Shown here piece by piece: positions 34,962 to 42,604 of a stretch of 64,000 nt of DNA. How positions within the stretch are numbered: position 1 is the stretch's first letter; each line of letters begins with the position of its first letter. A program made the position numbers and the translations under genes. Under the pieces are notes generated by a model, which did not search any database, was not told the DNA's origin, and saw nothing but the letters and a program-made list of their open reading frames with translations. The stretch comes from Rothia nasimurium (GTDB lineage Bacteria; Actinomycetota; Actinomycetes; Actinomycetales; Micrococcaceae): positions 62,001 through 126,000 of the forward strand of contig NZ_CP056080.1 of NCBI RefSeq assembly GCF_014217215.1, in the 5' to 3' direction.

Positions 34962-36308
34962 ATGGCCGACATCGCCTACCGCCTACCCCAGCAGATCAGC
35001 CTCAACGGCACCGTCCCCGGCCCCAAATCAGCCGAACTCGCAGCCCGCCGCGCCGCTAACGTCCCCACCGGCGTAGCCTCCACCCTGCCCGTCTACGCAG
35101 CGGACGCCGACGGCGGCGTCATTGTCGACGTCGACGGCAACTCCTTCGCCGACCTCGGCTCCGGCATCGCCGTCACCTCCGTCGGCGCCTCCGCCCCCAA
35201 AGTCGTAGACGCCGTACGCGAAGCAGCCACCCACTTCACCCACACCTGCTTCATGGTCACACCCTACGAAGGCTACGTAGCCGTCGCCGAAAAACTCAAC
35301 CAGCTCACCCCCGGCGACTTCGACAAGCGCACCGTACTCTTCAACTCCGGCGCCGAAGCCGTAGAAAACGCCGTCAAAATCGCCCGCGCAGCCACCGGCC
35401 GCAACGCCGTCGTCGTCTTCGACCACGCCTACCACGGCCGCACCAACCTCACCATGGCCCTCACCGCCAAGGCCGCCCCCTACAAGAAGGGCTTCGGCCC
35501 CTTCGCCCCCGAGGTCTACCGCGCCCCCATGAGCTACCCCTACCGCGATGGCGATCTGGGTGGCAAGGAAGCCGCCGCCCGCGTCATCGACATGATCGAA
35601 AAGCAGATCGGCTCCGAATACGTCGCCGCAATCCTCATCGAACCCATCCAGGGCGAAGGCGGCTTCATCGTCCCCGCCGAAGGCTTCCTACCCGAACTCG
35701 TCACCTGGGCCCGCGAAAAAGGCATCGTCTTCATCGCGGACGAAGTCCAGGCAGGTTTCTGCCGCACCGGCACCTGGTTCGCCTCCGACCACGAAGGCAT
35801 CGAACCCGACCTCATCACCACCGCCAAGGGCATCGCTGGCGGTATGCCCCTCTCCGCCGTCACCGGCCGCGCCGAACTCTTCGACAAGGTCCAGCCCGGC
35901 GGCCTCGGCGGCACCTACGGCGGCAACCCCGTCGCCTGCGCCGCAGCACTTGCCACCATCGAAACCATGGAAGAGTGGGACCTCAACGCCCGCGCCACCC
36001 GCATCGAAGACATCGCCCGCGAAAAGCTCGGCCCCCTCGTCGACGAACTCGACATCGTCGGCGAAATCCGCGGCCGCGGCGCCATGTTTGCCGTCGAATT
36101 CGTAGCAGACTCCGACTCCAAGGAACCCCACGCCACCGCCGCCAAAGACATCGCAGCAGCCTGCGCCGAACGCGGCGTCCTCATCCTCACCTGCGGCACC
36201 TACGGCAACGTCGTGCGCCTGCTACCCCCGCTGACCATCAGCGAAGAGCTCCTGGGCCAGGCCCTGGACATCTTCGTGGAAGAAATCCGCAAGGTCGCAG
36301 GGAACTAA
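34962..36308 (+). CDS. gabT: 4-aminobutyrate aminotransferase
   Basis: 448 residues, class III PLP aminotransferase converting GABA and 2-oxoglutarate to succinate semialdehyde and glutamate. PLP-binding Asp in IFIADEVQAGFCRTG and Schiff-base Lys in ITTAKGIAGGMPLSAV. The start chosen is MADIAYRLPQQISLNG after AAAGGA; the longer open frame overlaps the end of gabD and the operator. It lies between the two aldehyde dehydrogenases as expected for a putrescine/GABA pathway. Its glutamate product is the substrate of the dehydrogenase at the window start. Confidence 0.92.
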   Translation: MADIAYRLPQQISLNGTVPGPKSAELAARRAANVPTGVASTLPVYAADADGGVIVDVDGNSFADLGSGIAVTSVGASAPKVVDAVREAATHFTHTCFMVTPYEGYVAVAEKLNQLTPGDFDKRTVLFNSGAEAVENAVKIARAATGRNAVVVFDHAYHGRTNLTMALTAKAAPYKKGFGPFAPEVYRAPMSYPYRDGDLGGKEAAARVIDMIEKQIGSEYVAAILIEPIQGEGGFIVPAEGFLPELVTWAREKGIVFIADEVQAGFCRTGTWFASDHEGIEPDLITTAKGIAGGMPLSAVTGRAELFDKVQPGGLGGTYGGNPVACAAALATIETMEEWDLNARATRIEDIAREKLGPLVDELDIVGEIRGRGAMFAVEFVADSDSKEPHATAAKDIAAACAERGVLILTCGTYGNVVRLLPPLTISEELLGQALDIFVEEIRKVAGN

Positions 36309-36328
36309 TCACCTGTTTTGTATGGGCA

Positions 36329-36427
36329 GGGCAGGTGCCCCTCTGTCGGCTAACCTTCTCGAGCTCGCGCGGGGCGCTCGCTCGATTCATGCCAGACCCA
36401 GCCAGCCGACTGCCGGGGCACCTGCCC
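36329..36427. repeat. Large inverted-repeat element between gabT and aldehyde dehydrogenase
   Basis: GGGCAGGTGCCCC...GTCGGCT (36329-36351) pairs with AGCCGAC...GGGGCACCTGCCC (36404-36427), enclosing 52 bp. It fills almost the whole 153-bp gap and may be a degenerate miniature element or an RNA structure that sets expression of the second gene. Confidence 0.65.
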
Positions 36428-36461
36428 CGCCCCAGCCTACAAACACAAAGGATCTAAACCC

Positions 36462-37838
36462 ATGAGCTACCGACTTGAAGACCCCACCACCGGCGAGGTG
36501 CTCGAAACCTTCGACACCCTCACCGACGAGCAGGCCGTTGAGGCTGTAGAGTGCGCCCACGCCGCCTACCTTTCCTGGCGCACCACCAGCGTCGAAGAGC
36601 GCGCCGCTATCGTCAACCGCATCGCCGAGCTCTTCGAAGAGCGCAAGCAGGAACTGGCCGAAATCATCTCCCAGGAAATGGGTAAGCCCATCTCAGAGGG
36701 CATCGAAGAAGCCGAATTCTCATCCGCTATCTTTGCCTACTATGCCGGGATCGCCGCCGACCACCTCAAAGACGAGCCGATTCCCTCAGAGACCGAAAAC
36801 TCCGAGGCCTACATCCAGCGCAAGCCCCTGGGCGCCCTGCTGGGTATCATGCCCTGGAACTTCCCCTACTACCAGGTTGCCCGCTTCGCCGCCCCCAACC
36901 TCATGCTGGGCAACACCATCGTGCTCAAGCACGCCGAAATCTGCCCCAAATCAGCGCTCGTCATTGCTGAGATCATGAAGGACGCCGGGCTGCCCGAAGG
37001 TGCCTACGAGGCAGTTTTTACTAGCCACGACCAGATCGAGACCATGATTGGTCACCGCCACATTCAGGGTGTCTCCCTGACCGGCTCCGAACGAGCTGGC
37101 GCTATCGTTGCCGGTATTGCCGGGCGTAACCTCAAGAAGGCCGTACTCGAACTGGGTGGCTCCGACCCCTACATCGTGCTCGACACCGACAATGTCGCTG
37201 AAGCTGCCGCCACCGCCTGGGGCTTCCGCATGTACAACACCGGCCAGGCTTGCAACTCCAATAAGCGCATGATTGTCATGGCCGACATTTACGACGAGTT
37301 TGTCGCCGAACTCGTCAAGCTGGCCGAGGCTATGAAGCCGGGCAAGCCCGCCGAAGCGGATGAGACCACCTACATGGCCCTCTCCTCCCGTTCGGCAGCC
37401 GAAGGCCTCAAGAAGCAGCTCGACGAGGCCGTTGCCGCCGGTGCCAATCTGCGCGTTGGTGGGCAGCTACTGGATGAGAAGAGCGCCTACCTCTCCCCGG
37501 CCGTCCTCACCGATGTGCCCGTCGGCTCCGAGGTCTACTACCAGGAGCTCTTCGGCCCCGTCGCCACCGTCTACCGGGTAGAAAGCGACGAAGAAGCCAT
37601 CAAGCTGGCTAACAACACCCAGTACGGCCTGGGTGGCGCCGTCTTCTCCCGGGACGAGGGTCGCGCCCGCTGCCTGGCCCAGCAGATTGACGCCGGCATG
37701 GTCAACGTCAACACCCCCGCCGGTGAAGGCGCCGAAATCCCCTTCGGCGGCGTCAAGAACTCCGGCTACGGCCGCGAACTCGGCCCCTACGGCATGGACG
37801 AATTCGTCAATAAGCGCCTCTACTTCGTGCAGAAGTAA
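36462..37838 (+). CDS. NAD(P)-dependent aldehyde dehydrogenase (4-aminobutanal or succinate semialdehyde)
   Basis: 458 residues with Cys in [12 protein letters not shown] and Glu in [11 protein letters not shown]. It is of the short GabD2/Mycobacterium GabD1 type. With putrescine oxidase making 4-aminobutanal and gabD already present, oxidation of 4-aminobutanal to GABA is a likely role, but sequence alone does not separate it from succinate semialdehyde. AAAGGA precedes ATG. The last 72 bp are duplicated at 39000-39071. Confidence 0.85.
   Translation: MSYRLEDPTTGEVLETFDTLTDEQAVEAVECAHAAYLSWRTTSVEERAAIVNRIAELFEERKQELAEIISQEMGKPISEGIEEAEFSSAIFAYYAGIAADHLKDEPIPSETENSEAYIQRKPLGALLGIMPWNFPYYQVARFAAPNLMLGNTIVLKHAEICPKSALVIAEIMKDAGLPEGAYEAVFTSHDQIETMIGHRHIQGVSLTGSERAGAIVAGIAGRNLKKAVLELGGSDPYIVLDTDNVAEAAATAWGFRMYNTGQACNSNKRMIVMADIYDEFVAELVKLAEAMKPGKPAEADETTYMALSSRSAAEGLKKQLDEAVAAGANLRVGGQLLDEKSAYLSPAVLTDVPVGSEVYYQELFGPVATVYRVESDEEAIKLANNTQYGLGGAVFSRDEGRARCLAQQIDAGMVNVNTPAGEGAEIPFGGVKNSGYGRELGPYGMDEFVNKRLYFVQK
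37767..37838. repeat. 72-bp direct repeat, in the aldehyde dehydrogenase 3' end
   Basis: Recurs at 39000-39071 with four substitutions, all synonymous or stop-for-stop (AAT/AAC, GTG/GTA, CAG/CAA, TAA/TAG). It marks the left edge of an AT-rich insert. Confidence 0.85.
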
Positions 37839-37840
37839 TT

Positions 37841-37885
37841 AAAAATAAGCTCTGCCCCACCAAAGGTGGGGCAGAGCTTATTTTT
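37841..37885. terminator. Strong bidirectional terminator
   Basis: 21-bp perfect stem (AAAAATAAGCTCTGCCCCACC) with an AAA loop and A/T tails on both strands. It serves both the aldehyde dehydrogenase and the convergent small membrane gene, whose TAA lies in the tail. Confidence 0.92.
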
Positions 37886-38100
37886 TAATTTTTGGCATTA
37901 AGGAATTTTCTATAATTTATTACTGTATCTATCAGTAAATAGGTAGATATTGCAGGTATTATTAAATTGGCTAGTCGAACCGTTCCTTGAAAATCTGAAA
38001 ATATAATTACTATCACTGCTGCGATAGAAGAAATTATAAAAATCAGAAAAGATGAGAAGGCTGCTAATGCCCGCCGGGATGCCTCTGCGTTACTAAACAT
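37885..38100 (-). CDS. Small membrane protein, possible immunity partner
   Basis: 71 residues with two predicted membrane helices (AALFSS-like FLIFIISSIAAVIVIIF and LANLIIPAISTYLLIDTVI) and a basic C-terminus. I start it at ATG 38100, 4 bp after the stop of the bacteriocin-like gene; a start at 38148 would overlap that gene. AT-rich like its neighbour and unlike the backbone. Small membrane proteins next to bacteriocins often give self-immunity; this is inference from position. Confidence 0.6.
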   Translation of the reverse strand: MFSNAEASRRALAAFSSFLIFIISSIAAVIVIIFSDFQGTVRLANLIIPAISTYLLIDTVINYRKFLNAKN

Positions 38101-38104
38101 GATT

Positions 38105-38833
38105 TTATAAGGTAAAGCAGTGAGCAATGGCCGTGACTGAAATTCCACCTATTCCAACTATTCCTGTGATGCATGCGGCGCAAATCGCCGCGCCCACCCC
38201 GGTCGCTGCCGCTGTACATGAAGTTCCGCACATAGCCACAATAATCTTTGCAACAGCTGCGGTTACGCCAAGGGTTGCTGCTACACAACCAATTTTTTCT
38301 CCCCAGCCTTGAGGGGAAATCTGGTTTTTCTTCAGCAGTTCAGGGTTGGTTCTATTTAAATCATTTTCAAGGTCGGTGAATTTTACATCTGTTGCAACAC
38401 TTGAGTGTAAAATTCCGTCTCTATATGAGGAAACAGTTGTGTTTGCTTCTGGGTTTTTGTAAACAATGGTCTCCGTTGAGTCTTGAACATTGAATTCTGA
38501 ATCATATACAATAGTAAGGCCGCTCAGCTCGCTTGTTGACTCACCGGTGATGGGCACGGTTGCACTGTAAAATTTCTTCTCTGTGCCGACTTGAAGAACT
38601 GTGATTTCACTAGTTTTAAAATCGCTCTCTTTGGATTTTGTTTGAATATCTCCGCTATGTAAAGCTTGTAGCGTTTTTTGGACTAAATCTTGCTCCAGCG
38701 CTTTATCTTTTACTGGCATCAAGACGGCTGAAGGGTCGTTAATAGGCTGCGCGTGGGCAGGGGCGTTCAGCAGCGGAATTGCCAGGCATAGTGAAAATAA
38801 AAGCGATAGTAAGGATTTGAGAAAAACTCTCAT
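38105..38833 (-). CDS. Secreted precursor with Cys-rich hydrophobic C-terminus (bacteriocin-like)
   Basis: 242 residues. N-terminal signal peptide (LLSLLFSLCLAIPLL, ending APAHA). Residues about 30-170 form a polar domain with no Cys. The C-terminal roughly 70 residues are hydrophobic, Gly/Ala-rich and carry all mature Cys: GEKIGCVAATLG, MCGTSCTAAATG, AAICAACITG, AHCFTL. Signal, polar pro-domain and compact Cys-rich hydrophobic tail is the plan of halocin C8-type bacteriocins, where the pro-domain can act as immunity protein. Excellent ribosome-binding site AGGAGG. Low GC suggests transfer. Family assignment is by architecture, not alignment. Confidence 0.6.
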   Translation of the reverse strand: MRVFLKSLLSLLFSLCLAIPLLNAPAHAQPINDPSAVLMPVKDKALEQDLVQKTLQALHSGDIQTKSKESDFKTSEITVLQVGTEKKFYSATVPITGESTSELSGLTIVYDSEFNVQDSTETIVYKNPEANTTVSSYRDGILHSSVATDVKFTDLENDLNRTNPELLKKNQISPQGWGEKIGCVAATLGVTAAVAKIIVAMCGTSCTAAATGVGAAICAACITGIVGIGGISVTAIAHCFTL

Positions 38834-38999
38834 GATAAATAACCTCCTGTTTGGAGTCTAGAAATTTTCTAGACCATGGAATGAACCCAATTTGACTTGA
38901 AGAAGGATTACTTCTACTACAAGACTTCAATAATTTTTTAGGAGATGTCAAGGCTCTCATTGAAAAATTTCTGGTTCTTTGAAGATTGGCCTCTCTGTT
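38834..38999. other. AT-rich upstream region of the bacteriocin-like gene
   Basis: No gene is seen. TCTAGAAATTTTCTAGA (38856-38873 region) is an inverted repeat just upstream of the ribosome-binding site and could be an operator. The right edge is the 72-bp repeat. Confidence 0.5.
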
Positions 39000-39071
39000 T
39001 ACGGCCGCGAACTCGGCCCCTACGGCATGGACGAATTCGTCAACAAGCGCCTCTACTTCGTACAAAAGTAG
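39000..39071 (+). repeat. Second copy of the aldehyde dehydrogenase 3' end (72 bp)
   Basis: Reads [20 protein letters not shown] and on to a TAG, in the same direction as the gene at 36462. There is no upstream part of the gene. Together with the copy at 37767 it brackets the bacteriocin-like insert. Confidence 0.85.
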
Positions 39072-39095
39072 CGCCGTACAATAAACATACGTTGC

Positions 39096-39153
39096 AAGGA
39101 CGCAGCCGCCCGCCACCCTGCCCCCGGCAGAGTAGGCGGGCGGCGACGTCCTT
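39096..39153 (+). terminator. Original aldehyde dehydrogenase terminator (predicted)
   Basis: AAGGACG...GCCGCCCGCC pairs with GGCGGGCGGC...ACGTCCTT, followed by AAAAATT. It lies 25 bp after the repeated gene end, where the terminator of the ancestral cluster would be expected. Confidence 0.7.
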
Positions 39154-39195
39154 AAAAATTCCCAGCGCACCCAGCGCGCACCCCTAGGAAAACAC

Positions 39196-39611
39196 ATGAC
39201 ACAACCCCACTCACCCTACGACGACGCGGTGTGCCCGTCTACGCTCTGCTGGCATCCACCATCGGCGGCGTCATTGCCTCCATCGTGAACTTTGCCGCCC
39301 CCAACTCGGGTATCTTCGAGTTCATCATGAACTCGGCGGGCCTGGTCGCCCTCTTCGTCTACGTCTTTATCGCCCTGACCCAGTGGAACATGCGCCGCAA
39401 GATGACCCCCCCCGAAGAAGTTGCCGGGCTCAAGCTCAAGATGTGGCTCTTCCCCTGGCTCAATATCGTGCTCATCGCGGGTATTCTCTTCGTGCTGATC
39501 GTGATGCTGGGCAGTGAGTCGGGCCGTACCCAGGTGTACACCTCGCTGATGGTCACTGTTGCCATGATGGTGCTGTGGCCGCTGGCCCGCAAGAAAGCCC
39601 TGAATAGCTGA
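39196..39611 (+). pseudogene. GABA/amino-acid permease remnant (gabP-like), internal deletion
   Basis: A start (ATG 39196, MTQPHSPYDDA) is fused out of frame to the C-terminal 130 codons of an APC-family permease (GVPVYALLASTIGGVIASIV to RKKALNS). About 330 codons in the middle are gone. The last four helices and the stop remain. Position after the GABA genes suggests it was a gabP-type transporter, now replaced by the permease at 31671. Confidence 0.8.
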
Positions 39612-39767
39612 GGTTTATTTAAAAGTCGGTTCAGGGAGGCCCGCACCAGGGGTGCGCTGGCTGGGGCTGGCATGAATGGCCCTGTGAGCGCTAGCGAAGC
39701 GGGCCAGAAGGTGAGCCTTGCCCGCGGTGCGAGCTGGATTGCCTAGGGAACCTTTTGAGTAGACCTC
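39610..39767. repeat. 158-bp MITE-like repeat, copy 1
   Basis: Shares many blocks with 41298-41455 (same length, same orientation), for example TGTGAGCGC, GGCCAGAAGGTG and GCTTGCCCG. Ends are inverted: GAGGTTTATTTAAAAGTC and a degenerate CTTTTGAGTAGACCTC. The permease stop codon overlaps its first bases. Confidence 0.75.
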
Positions 39768-39810
39768 ACGAACGGTGTGCCCCGACAGTGCTTAACCACC
39801 TTGCCTAGAT

Positions 39811-39826
39811 ATACCCCCTGGGGTAT
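39811..39826. promoter_or_regulatory. CstR/CsoR-type operator (site A)
   Basis: ATACCCCCTGGGGTAT, a 16-bp palindrome of the kind bound by CsoR/CstR repressors, 40 bp before tauE. Two more copies flank the cstR-persulfide dioxygenase gap at 48870 and 48916. Confidence 0.85.
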
Positions 39827-39865
39827 TATGGGTAGGTAAGTTAGAGCGAATGAAAGGTGGCCTCC

Positions 39866-40645
39866 ATGCTTCTTATGCTTGCAGGAGGTCTGGTCATTGG
39901 CCTGCTCATGGGTGCCCTTGGGGGCGGGGGAGCTATTCTAGCTGTCCCCCTCCTGGTCTATGGGGCCGGAATGGCCCCAGCATCAGCAACCCTGGCCTCA
40001 CTTATCATCGTGGGGCTTGGTGCGGCCACAGGTATCGCCGCCCACGCTCGCACCGTTCAATGGCGGCGCGGTACGATTTTTGGCGCACTGGGTATCGTTG
40101 GTGCATCGGTGGGGCGTACGCTGTCTGTAGGGATCGACGGCGCCGCCCTACTTCTAGCCTTTGCGGGGCTCCTGGTAGTAGTAGCAAGCCTGATGATAAC
40201 CAAGGCCCTCAAGGTAAAACTTAGGAGTCCCACCCACCCCCCCGAACTAGCTACCTTCTCTAGCCCCAGCCAGCTCCTACGCCTGGTAGGGGCTGCTAGC
40301 GGCGTGGGCTTCCTTACGGGCTTCTTTGGTGTAGGTGGCGGTTTCGCTATCGTCCCTGCTCTCACCCTTATTCTGGACCTGGGTATGGGTGCTGCTGTAG
40401 GGACCTCCCTGCTGGTCATTCTCATCAATAGCCTGATTGCCTTAGGGCTTAGCTTTAACCACCTAGCCACTGTGGACTGGGCTGTGCTAGCTCCTTTGCT
40501 GGCAGCTACCATGCTCGGTGTTCTGGGTGGTGGATGGGTGGGCAAGCGCATTCCCCGCCATATCCTCCAACTTTCCTTTGCCTGTTTTCTCTACCTTATT
40601 TCCATCTATATTGTCGCCACCACCCTCACGGGGTTGGCCGCATAA
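39866..40645 (+). CDS. TauE/SafE-family sulfite/sulfur exporter
   Basis: 259 residues, about eight membrane helices, with the two repeated family motifs GLLMGALGGGGAILAVPLLV near the N-terminus and GFFGVGGGFAIVPALTLILD in the middle. I start at ATG 39866 (MLLMLAGGLVIGLL), 8 bp after AAAGGTGG; a GTG at 39857 adds three residues. With the rhodanese 15 bp downstream and a CstR operator upstream, it is expected to export sulfite or thiosulfate during sulfane-sulfur detoxification, like CstA-linked TauE of Staphylococcus. Confidence 0.87.
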   Translation: MLLMLAGGLVIGLLMGALGGGGAILAVPLLVYGAGMAPASATLASLIIVGLGAATGIAAHARTVQWRRGTIFGALGIVGASVGRTLSVGIDGAALLLAFAGLLVVVASLMITKALKVKLRSPTHPPELATFSSPSQLLRLVGAASGVGFLTGFFGVGGGFAIVPALTLILDLGMGAAVGTSLLVILINSLIALGLSFNHLATVDWAVLAPLLAATMLGVLGGGWVGKRIPRHILQLSFACFLYLISIYIVATTLTGLAA

Positions 40646-40660
40646 CCGAAAGGACAATCT

Positions 40661-41257
40661 ATGTCAGCTACCCCCGTCACACTACCGTCGAGCCTTGACG
40701 CACCTCAGCTTGCTGAGAAAATGAAGGCCGCCGATGGCACTCTCCTTTTAGACGTTCGTACCGTTGCAGAATACAAAGGGGCACATATCCCAGGTAGTAT
40801 CAACGTCCCTCTCTCCCTGATTGAGAAACACCCTGAAGAGCTCAGTAGCTTCATTGAGAATGAGGCCGTTATTATCTGCCGATCTGGTGCGCGGGCCCAA
40901 CGCGCCCAGAAACTTTTGACGGGCGTGGGTGTAACGCACACCAGTGTTCTCACAGGTGGTATGGAAGCATGGAAGAAAGCCGAGCAGGCGGTGAATGTTG
41001 GCCCAGCGCGCTGGGATTTAGAGCGCCAGGTGCGCCTGGTTGCAGGGTCTTTGGTGGCTGGAAGTGTTGCCGCCAGTGTAGTTTTTCCTCGTGCTAAATA
41101 CTTGGCTGGTGCAGTAGGTGGCGGTCTCACCTTTGCGGCAGTGAGCAACACCTGTGCTATGGGCTCCATGCTCTCTCGTCTGCCCTATAACAAGAGTGGG
41201 GAAGTGAGCCTTAAAGAAGCCAAGCGTAGGCTAGCGGCTGCCCATGCAGGCCAGTAA
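40661..41257 (+). CDS. Rhodanese with C-terminal membrane domain
   Basis: 198 residues: a rhodanese domain (LLLDVRTVAEYKGAHIPGSI, active loop IICRSGARAQRA with catalytic Cys about residue 74) followed by a DUF2892-like region with two short hydrophobic segments (VAGSLVAGSVAASVVF, YLAGAVGGGLTFAAV). This fusion is common next to TauE exporters. It transfers sulfane sulfur, probably at the membrane, upstream of export. AAAGGA precedes ATG. Confidence 0.88.
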   Translation: MSATPVTLPSSLDAPQLAEKMKAADGTLLLDVRTVAEYKGAHIPGSINVPLSLIEKHPEELSSFIENEAVIICRSGARAQRAQKLLTGVGVTHTSVLTGGMEAWKKAEQAVNVGPARWDLERQVRLVAGSLVAGSVAASVVFPRAKYLAGAVGGGLTFAAVSNTCAMGSMLSRLPYNKSGEVSLKEAKRRLAAAHAGQ

Positions 41258-41297
41258 GGCATAAATTTTCGACTGTCCTTAAGGATTTAACAGATGT

Positions 41298-41455
41298 GAG
41301 GCTTATTCAAAAGTCAGGCTAGGGAGGCGCTCACTATGGGCAAGCCGGCTGGGTTTGGTGTGGGTTGCCCTTGTGAGCGCAAACGAACCAGGCCAGAAGG
41401 TGCGCTTGCCCGTGGTGCGCGCCGGACAGTTATACGGGACTTTTGGATAAGCCTC
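41298..41455. repeat. 158-bp MITE-like repeat, copy 2
   Basis: Terminal inverted repeats GAGGCTTATTCAAAAGTC and GACTTTTGGATAAGCCTC (one mismatch), no ORF of its own. This copy has the cleaner ends and may be the younger. A direct TGT flanks both sides. Confidence 0.8.
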
Positions 41456-41708
41456 TGTGTTAAAAGTTTTTAAGGGGTGGATATTTTAACTCCTGGTACA
41501 GGCAACGTGTAAATAGGTACTTCGTTTGCCTGGAAGCCTTTTCGGTGCAGGTTTTCGAGCATGTTGTGTGCTCGTTACTCCCGTACTGAAACCGGTCCTT
41601 CGTTATGTGCTTTTGAATTCTTGGCACTCATAGTGGCGATGACAGATGTAACTCACTAGGTGACTCCTGTGACTACCGGCGATATAGCTAGGATGCCATA
41701 GTAGTTTT
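41456..41708. other. Intergenic, about 250 bp
   Basis: No gene or clear structure seen. GC falls here, marking the start of the peptide locus. Confidence 0.5.
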
Positions 41709-41975
41709 ATGACTCGATGGATTAATGAAGAACAGATTCACCAGACTCCCAATCAACCTAGCTTCGCAGCAGATTTGATGAGCCTCGGTCCAGCATCAAC
41801 GATGAATCGTGAACTGCTAGCTGCAGTTACCCAGATCGGGGCTGTCGTACTGCTACTCTTCGTCGTTTTCCCAGACCGTCTCGTCGAACCATGGCGTTGG
41901 CTTTTGCTTGTAGCAACTATTATTTATTTTACTGTTCGGTTTGCCACAGGAATCTCAAAATGGCGTCATCGCTAA
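41709..41975 (+). CDS. Small membrane protein of unknown function
   Basis: 88 residues with two hydrophobic stretches (LLAAVTQIGAVVLLLFVVF and WRWLLLVATIIYFTVRF). Not recognised. It is convergent with the response regulator and separated from it by 17 bp. GC is lower than the backbone, so it may belong to the peptide locus, for example as an immunity protein; the short length makes even the gene call uncertain. Confidence 0.5.
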   Translation: MTRWINEEQIHQTPNQPSFAADLMSLGPASTMNRELLAAVTQIGAVVLLLFVVFPDRLVEPWRWLLLVATIIYFTVRFATGISKWRHR

Positions 41976-41992
41976 GATACATCCTACCCGGA

Positions 41993-42604
41993 TTAGATCC
42001 ATCCTTCGTTCCAAGCAATTCTGGCAGCTGAGACTCTGGTTGGCGCTCCGAGCTTGGTCATGGCACTTGAAAGATAGTTCCGTACAGTGCCTTGAGCAAG
42101 ATGAGAGCGCTCTGCGATAGCTTTAATAGTTGACCCATCTAGTGCTTCCCGGAGTACCTCAAGTTCACGATTTGTCAGAGGGCATGTACTTTCGGATAAG
42201 GCCACCGTAGCAACTGCACCGTCTACATAGCGACCACCACGATGGACTGTGCGAAGAATATGTGGAAGTTCCTTAACAGAAGTTGCTTTCGTAACGAATG
42301 CAAGCACACCTATATCAAGTGCACGACGTAACACCGCTGGACGAGCGTACCTAGTAAGTAGAACGACACGGGTACTCTTGGAAGTCGCACGGATAGCGTC
42401 AGCTACTTCAAGACCATCAAGCTTTGGCATTTCGAGATCAAGTACAGCGATATCGGGGCGGAGTCTCTCGATTACCTCTACTGCTTCTTTGCCGTCCTGT
42501 GCAGTACCGATGACCTCGATATCCTCGTTCAGACAAAGCAAAGTCATAATTGCTTCCCTGAGGAGGAGCTCGTCGTCTGCGAGCACCACGCTAATCGTTC
42601 TCAT
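41993..42604 (-). CDS. NarL/LuxR-type response regulator
   Basis: 203 residues: receiver domain with acidic pair (VVLADDELLLRE), phospho-acceptor Asp in IAVLDLEMPKLDG and conserved Lys in LAFVTKATS; C-terminal LuxR helix-turn-helix (TNRELEVLREALDGSTIKAI). It overlaps the kinase by 14 bp, so the pair is cotranslated. As the last genes of the peptide locus they probably control it. Confidence 0.92.
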   Translation of the reverse strand: MRTISVVLADDELLLREAIMTLLCLNEDIEVIGTAQDGKEAVEVIERLRPDIAVLDLEMPKLDGLEVADAIRATSKSTRVVLLTRYARPAVLRRALDIGVLAFVTKATSVKELPHILRTVHRGGRYVDGAVATVALSESTCPLTNRELEVLREALDGSTIKAIAERSHLAQGTVRNYLSSAMTKLGAPTRVSAARIAWNEGWI

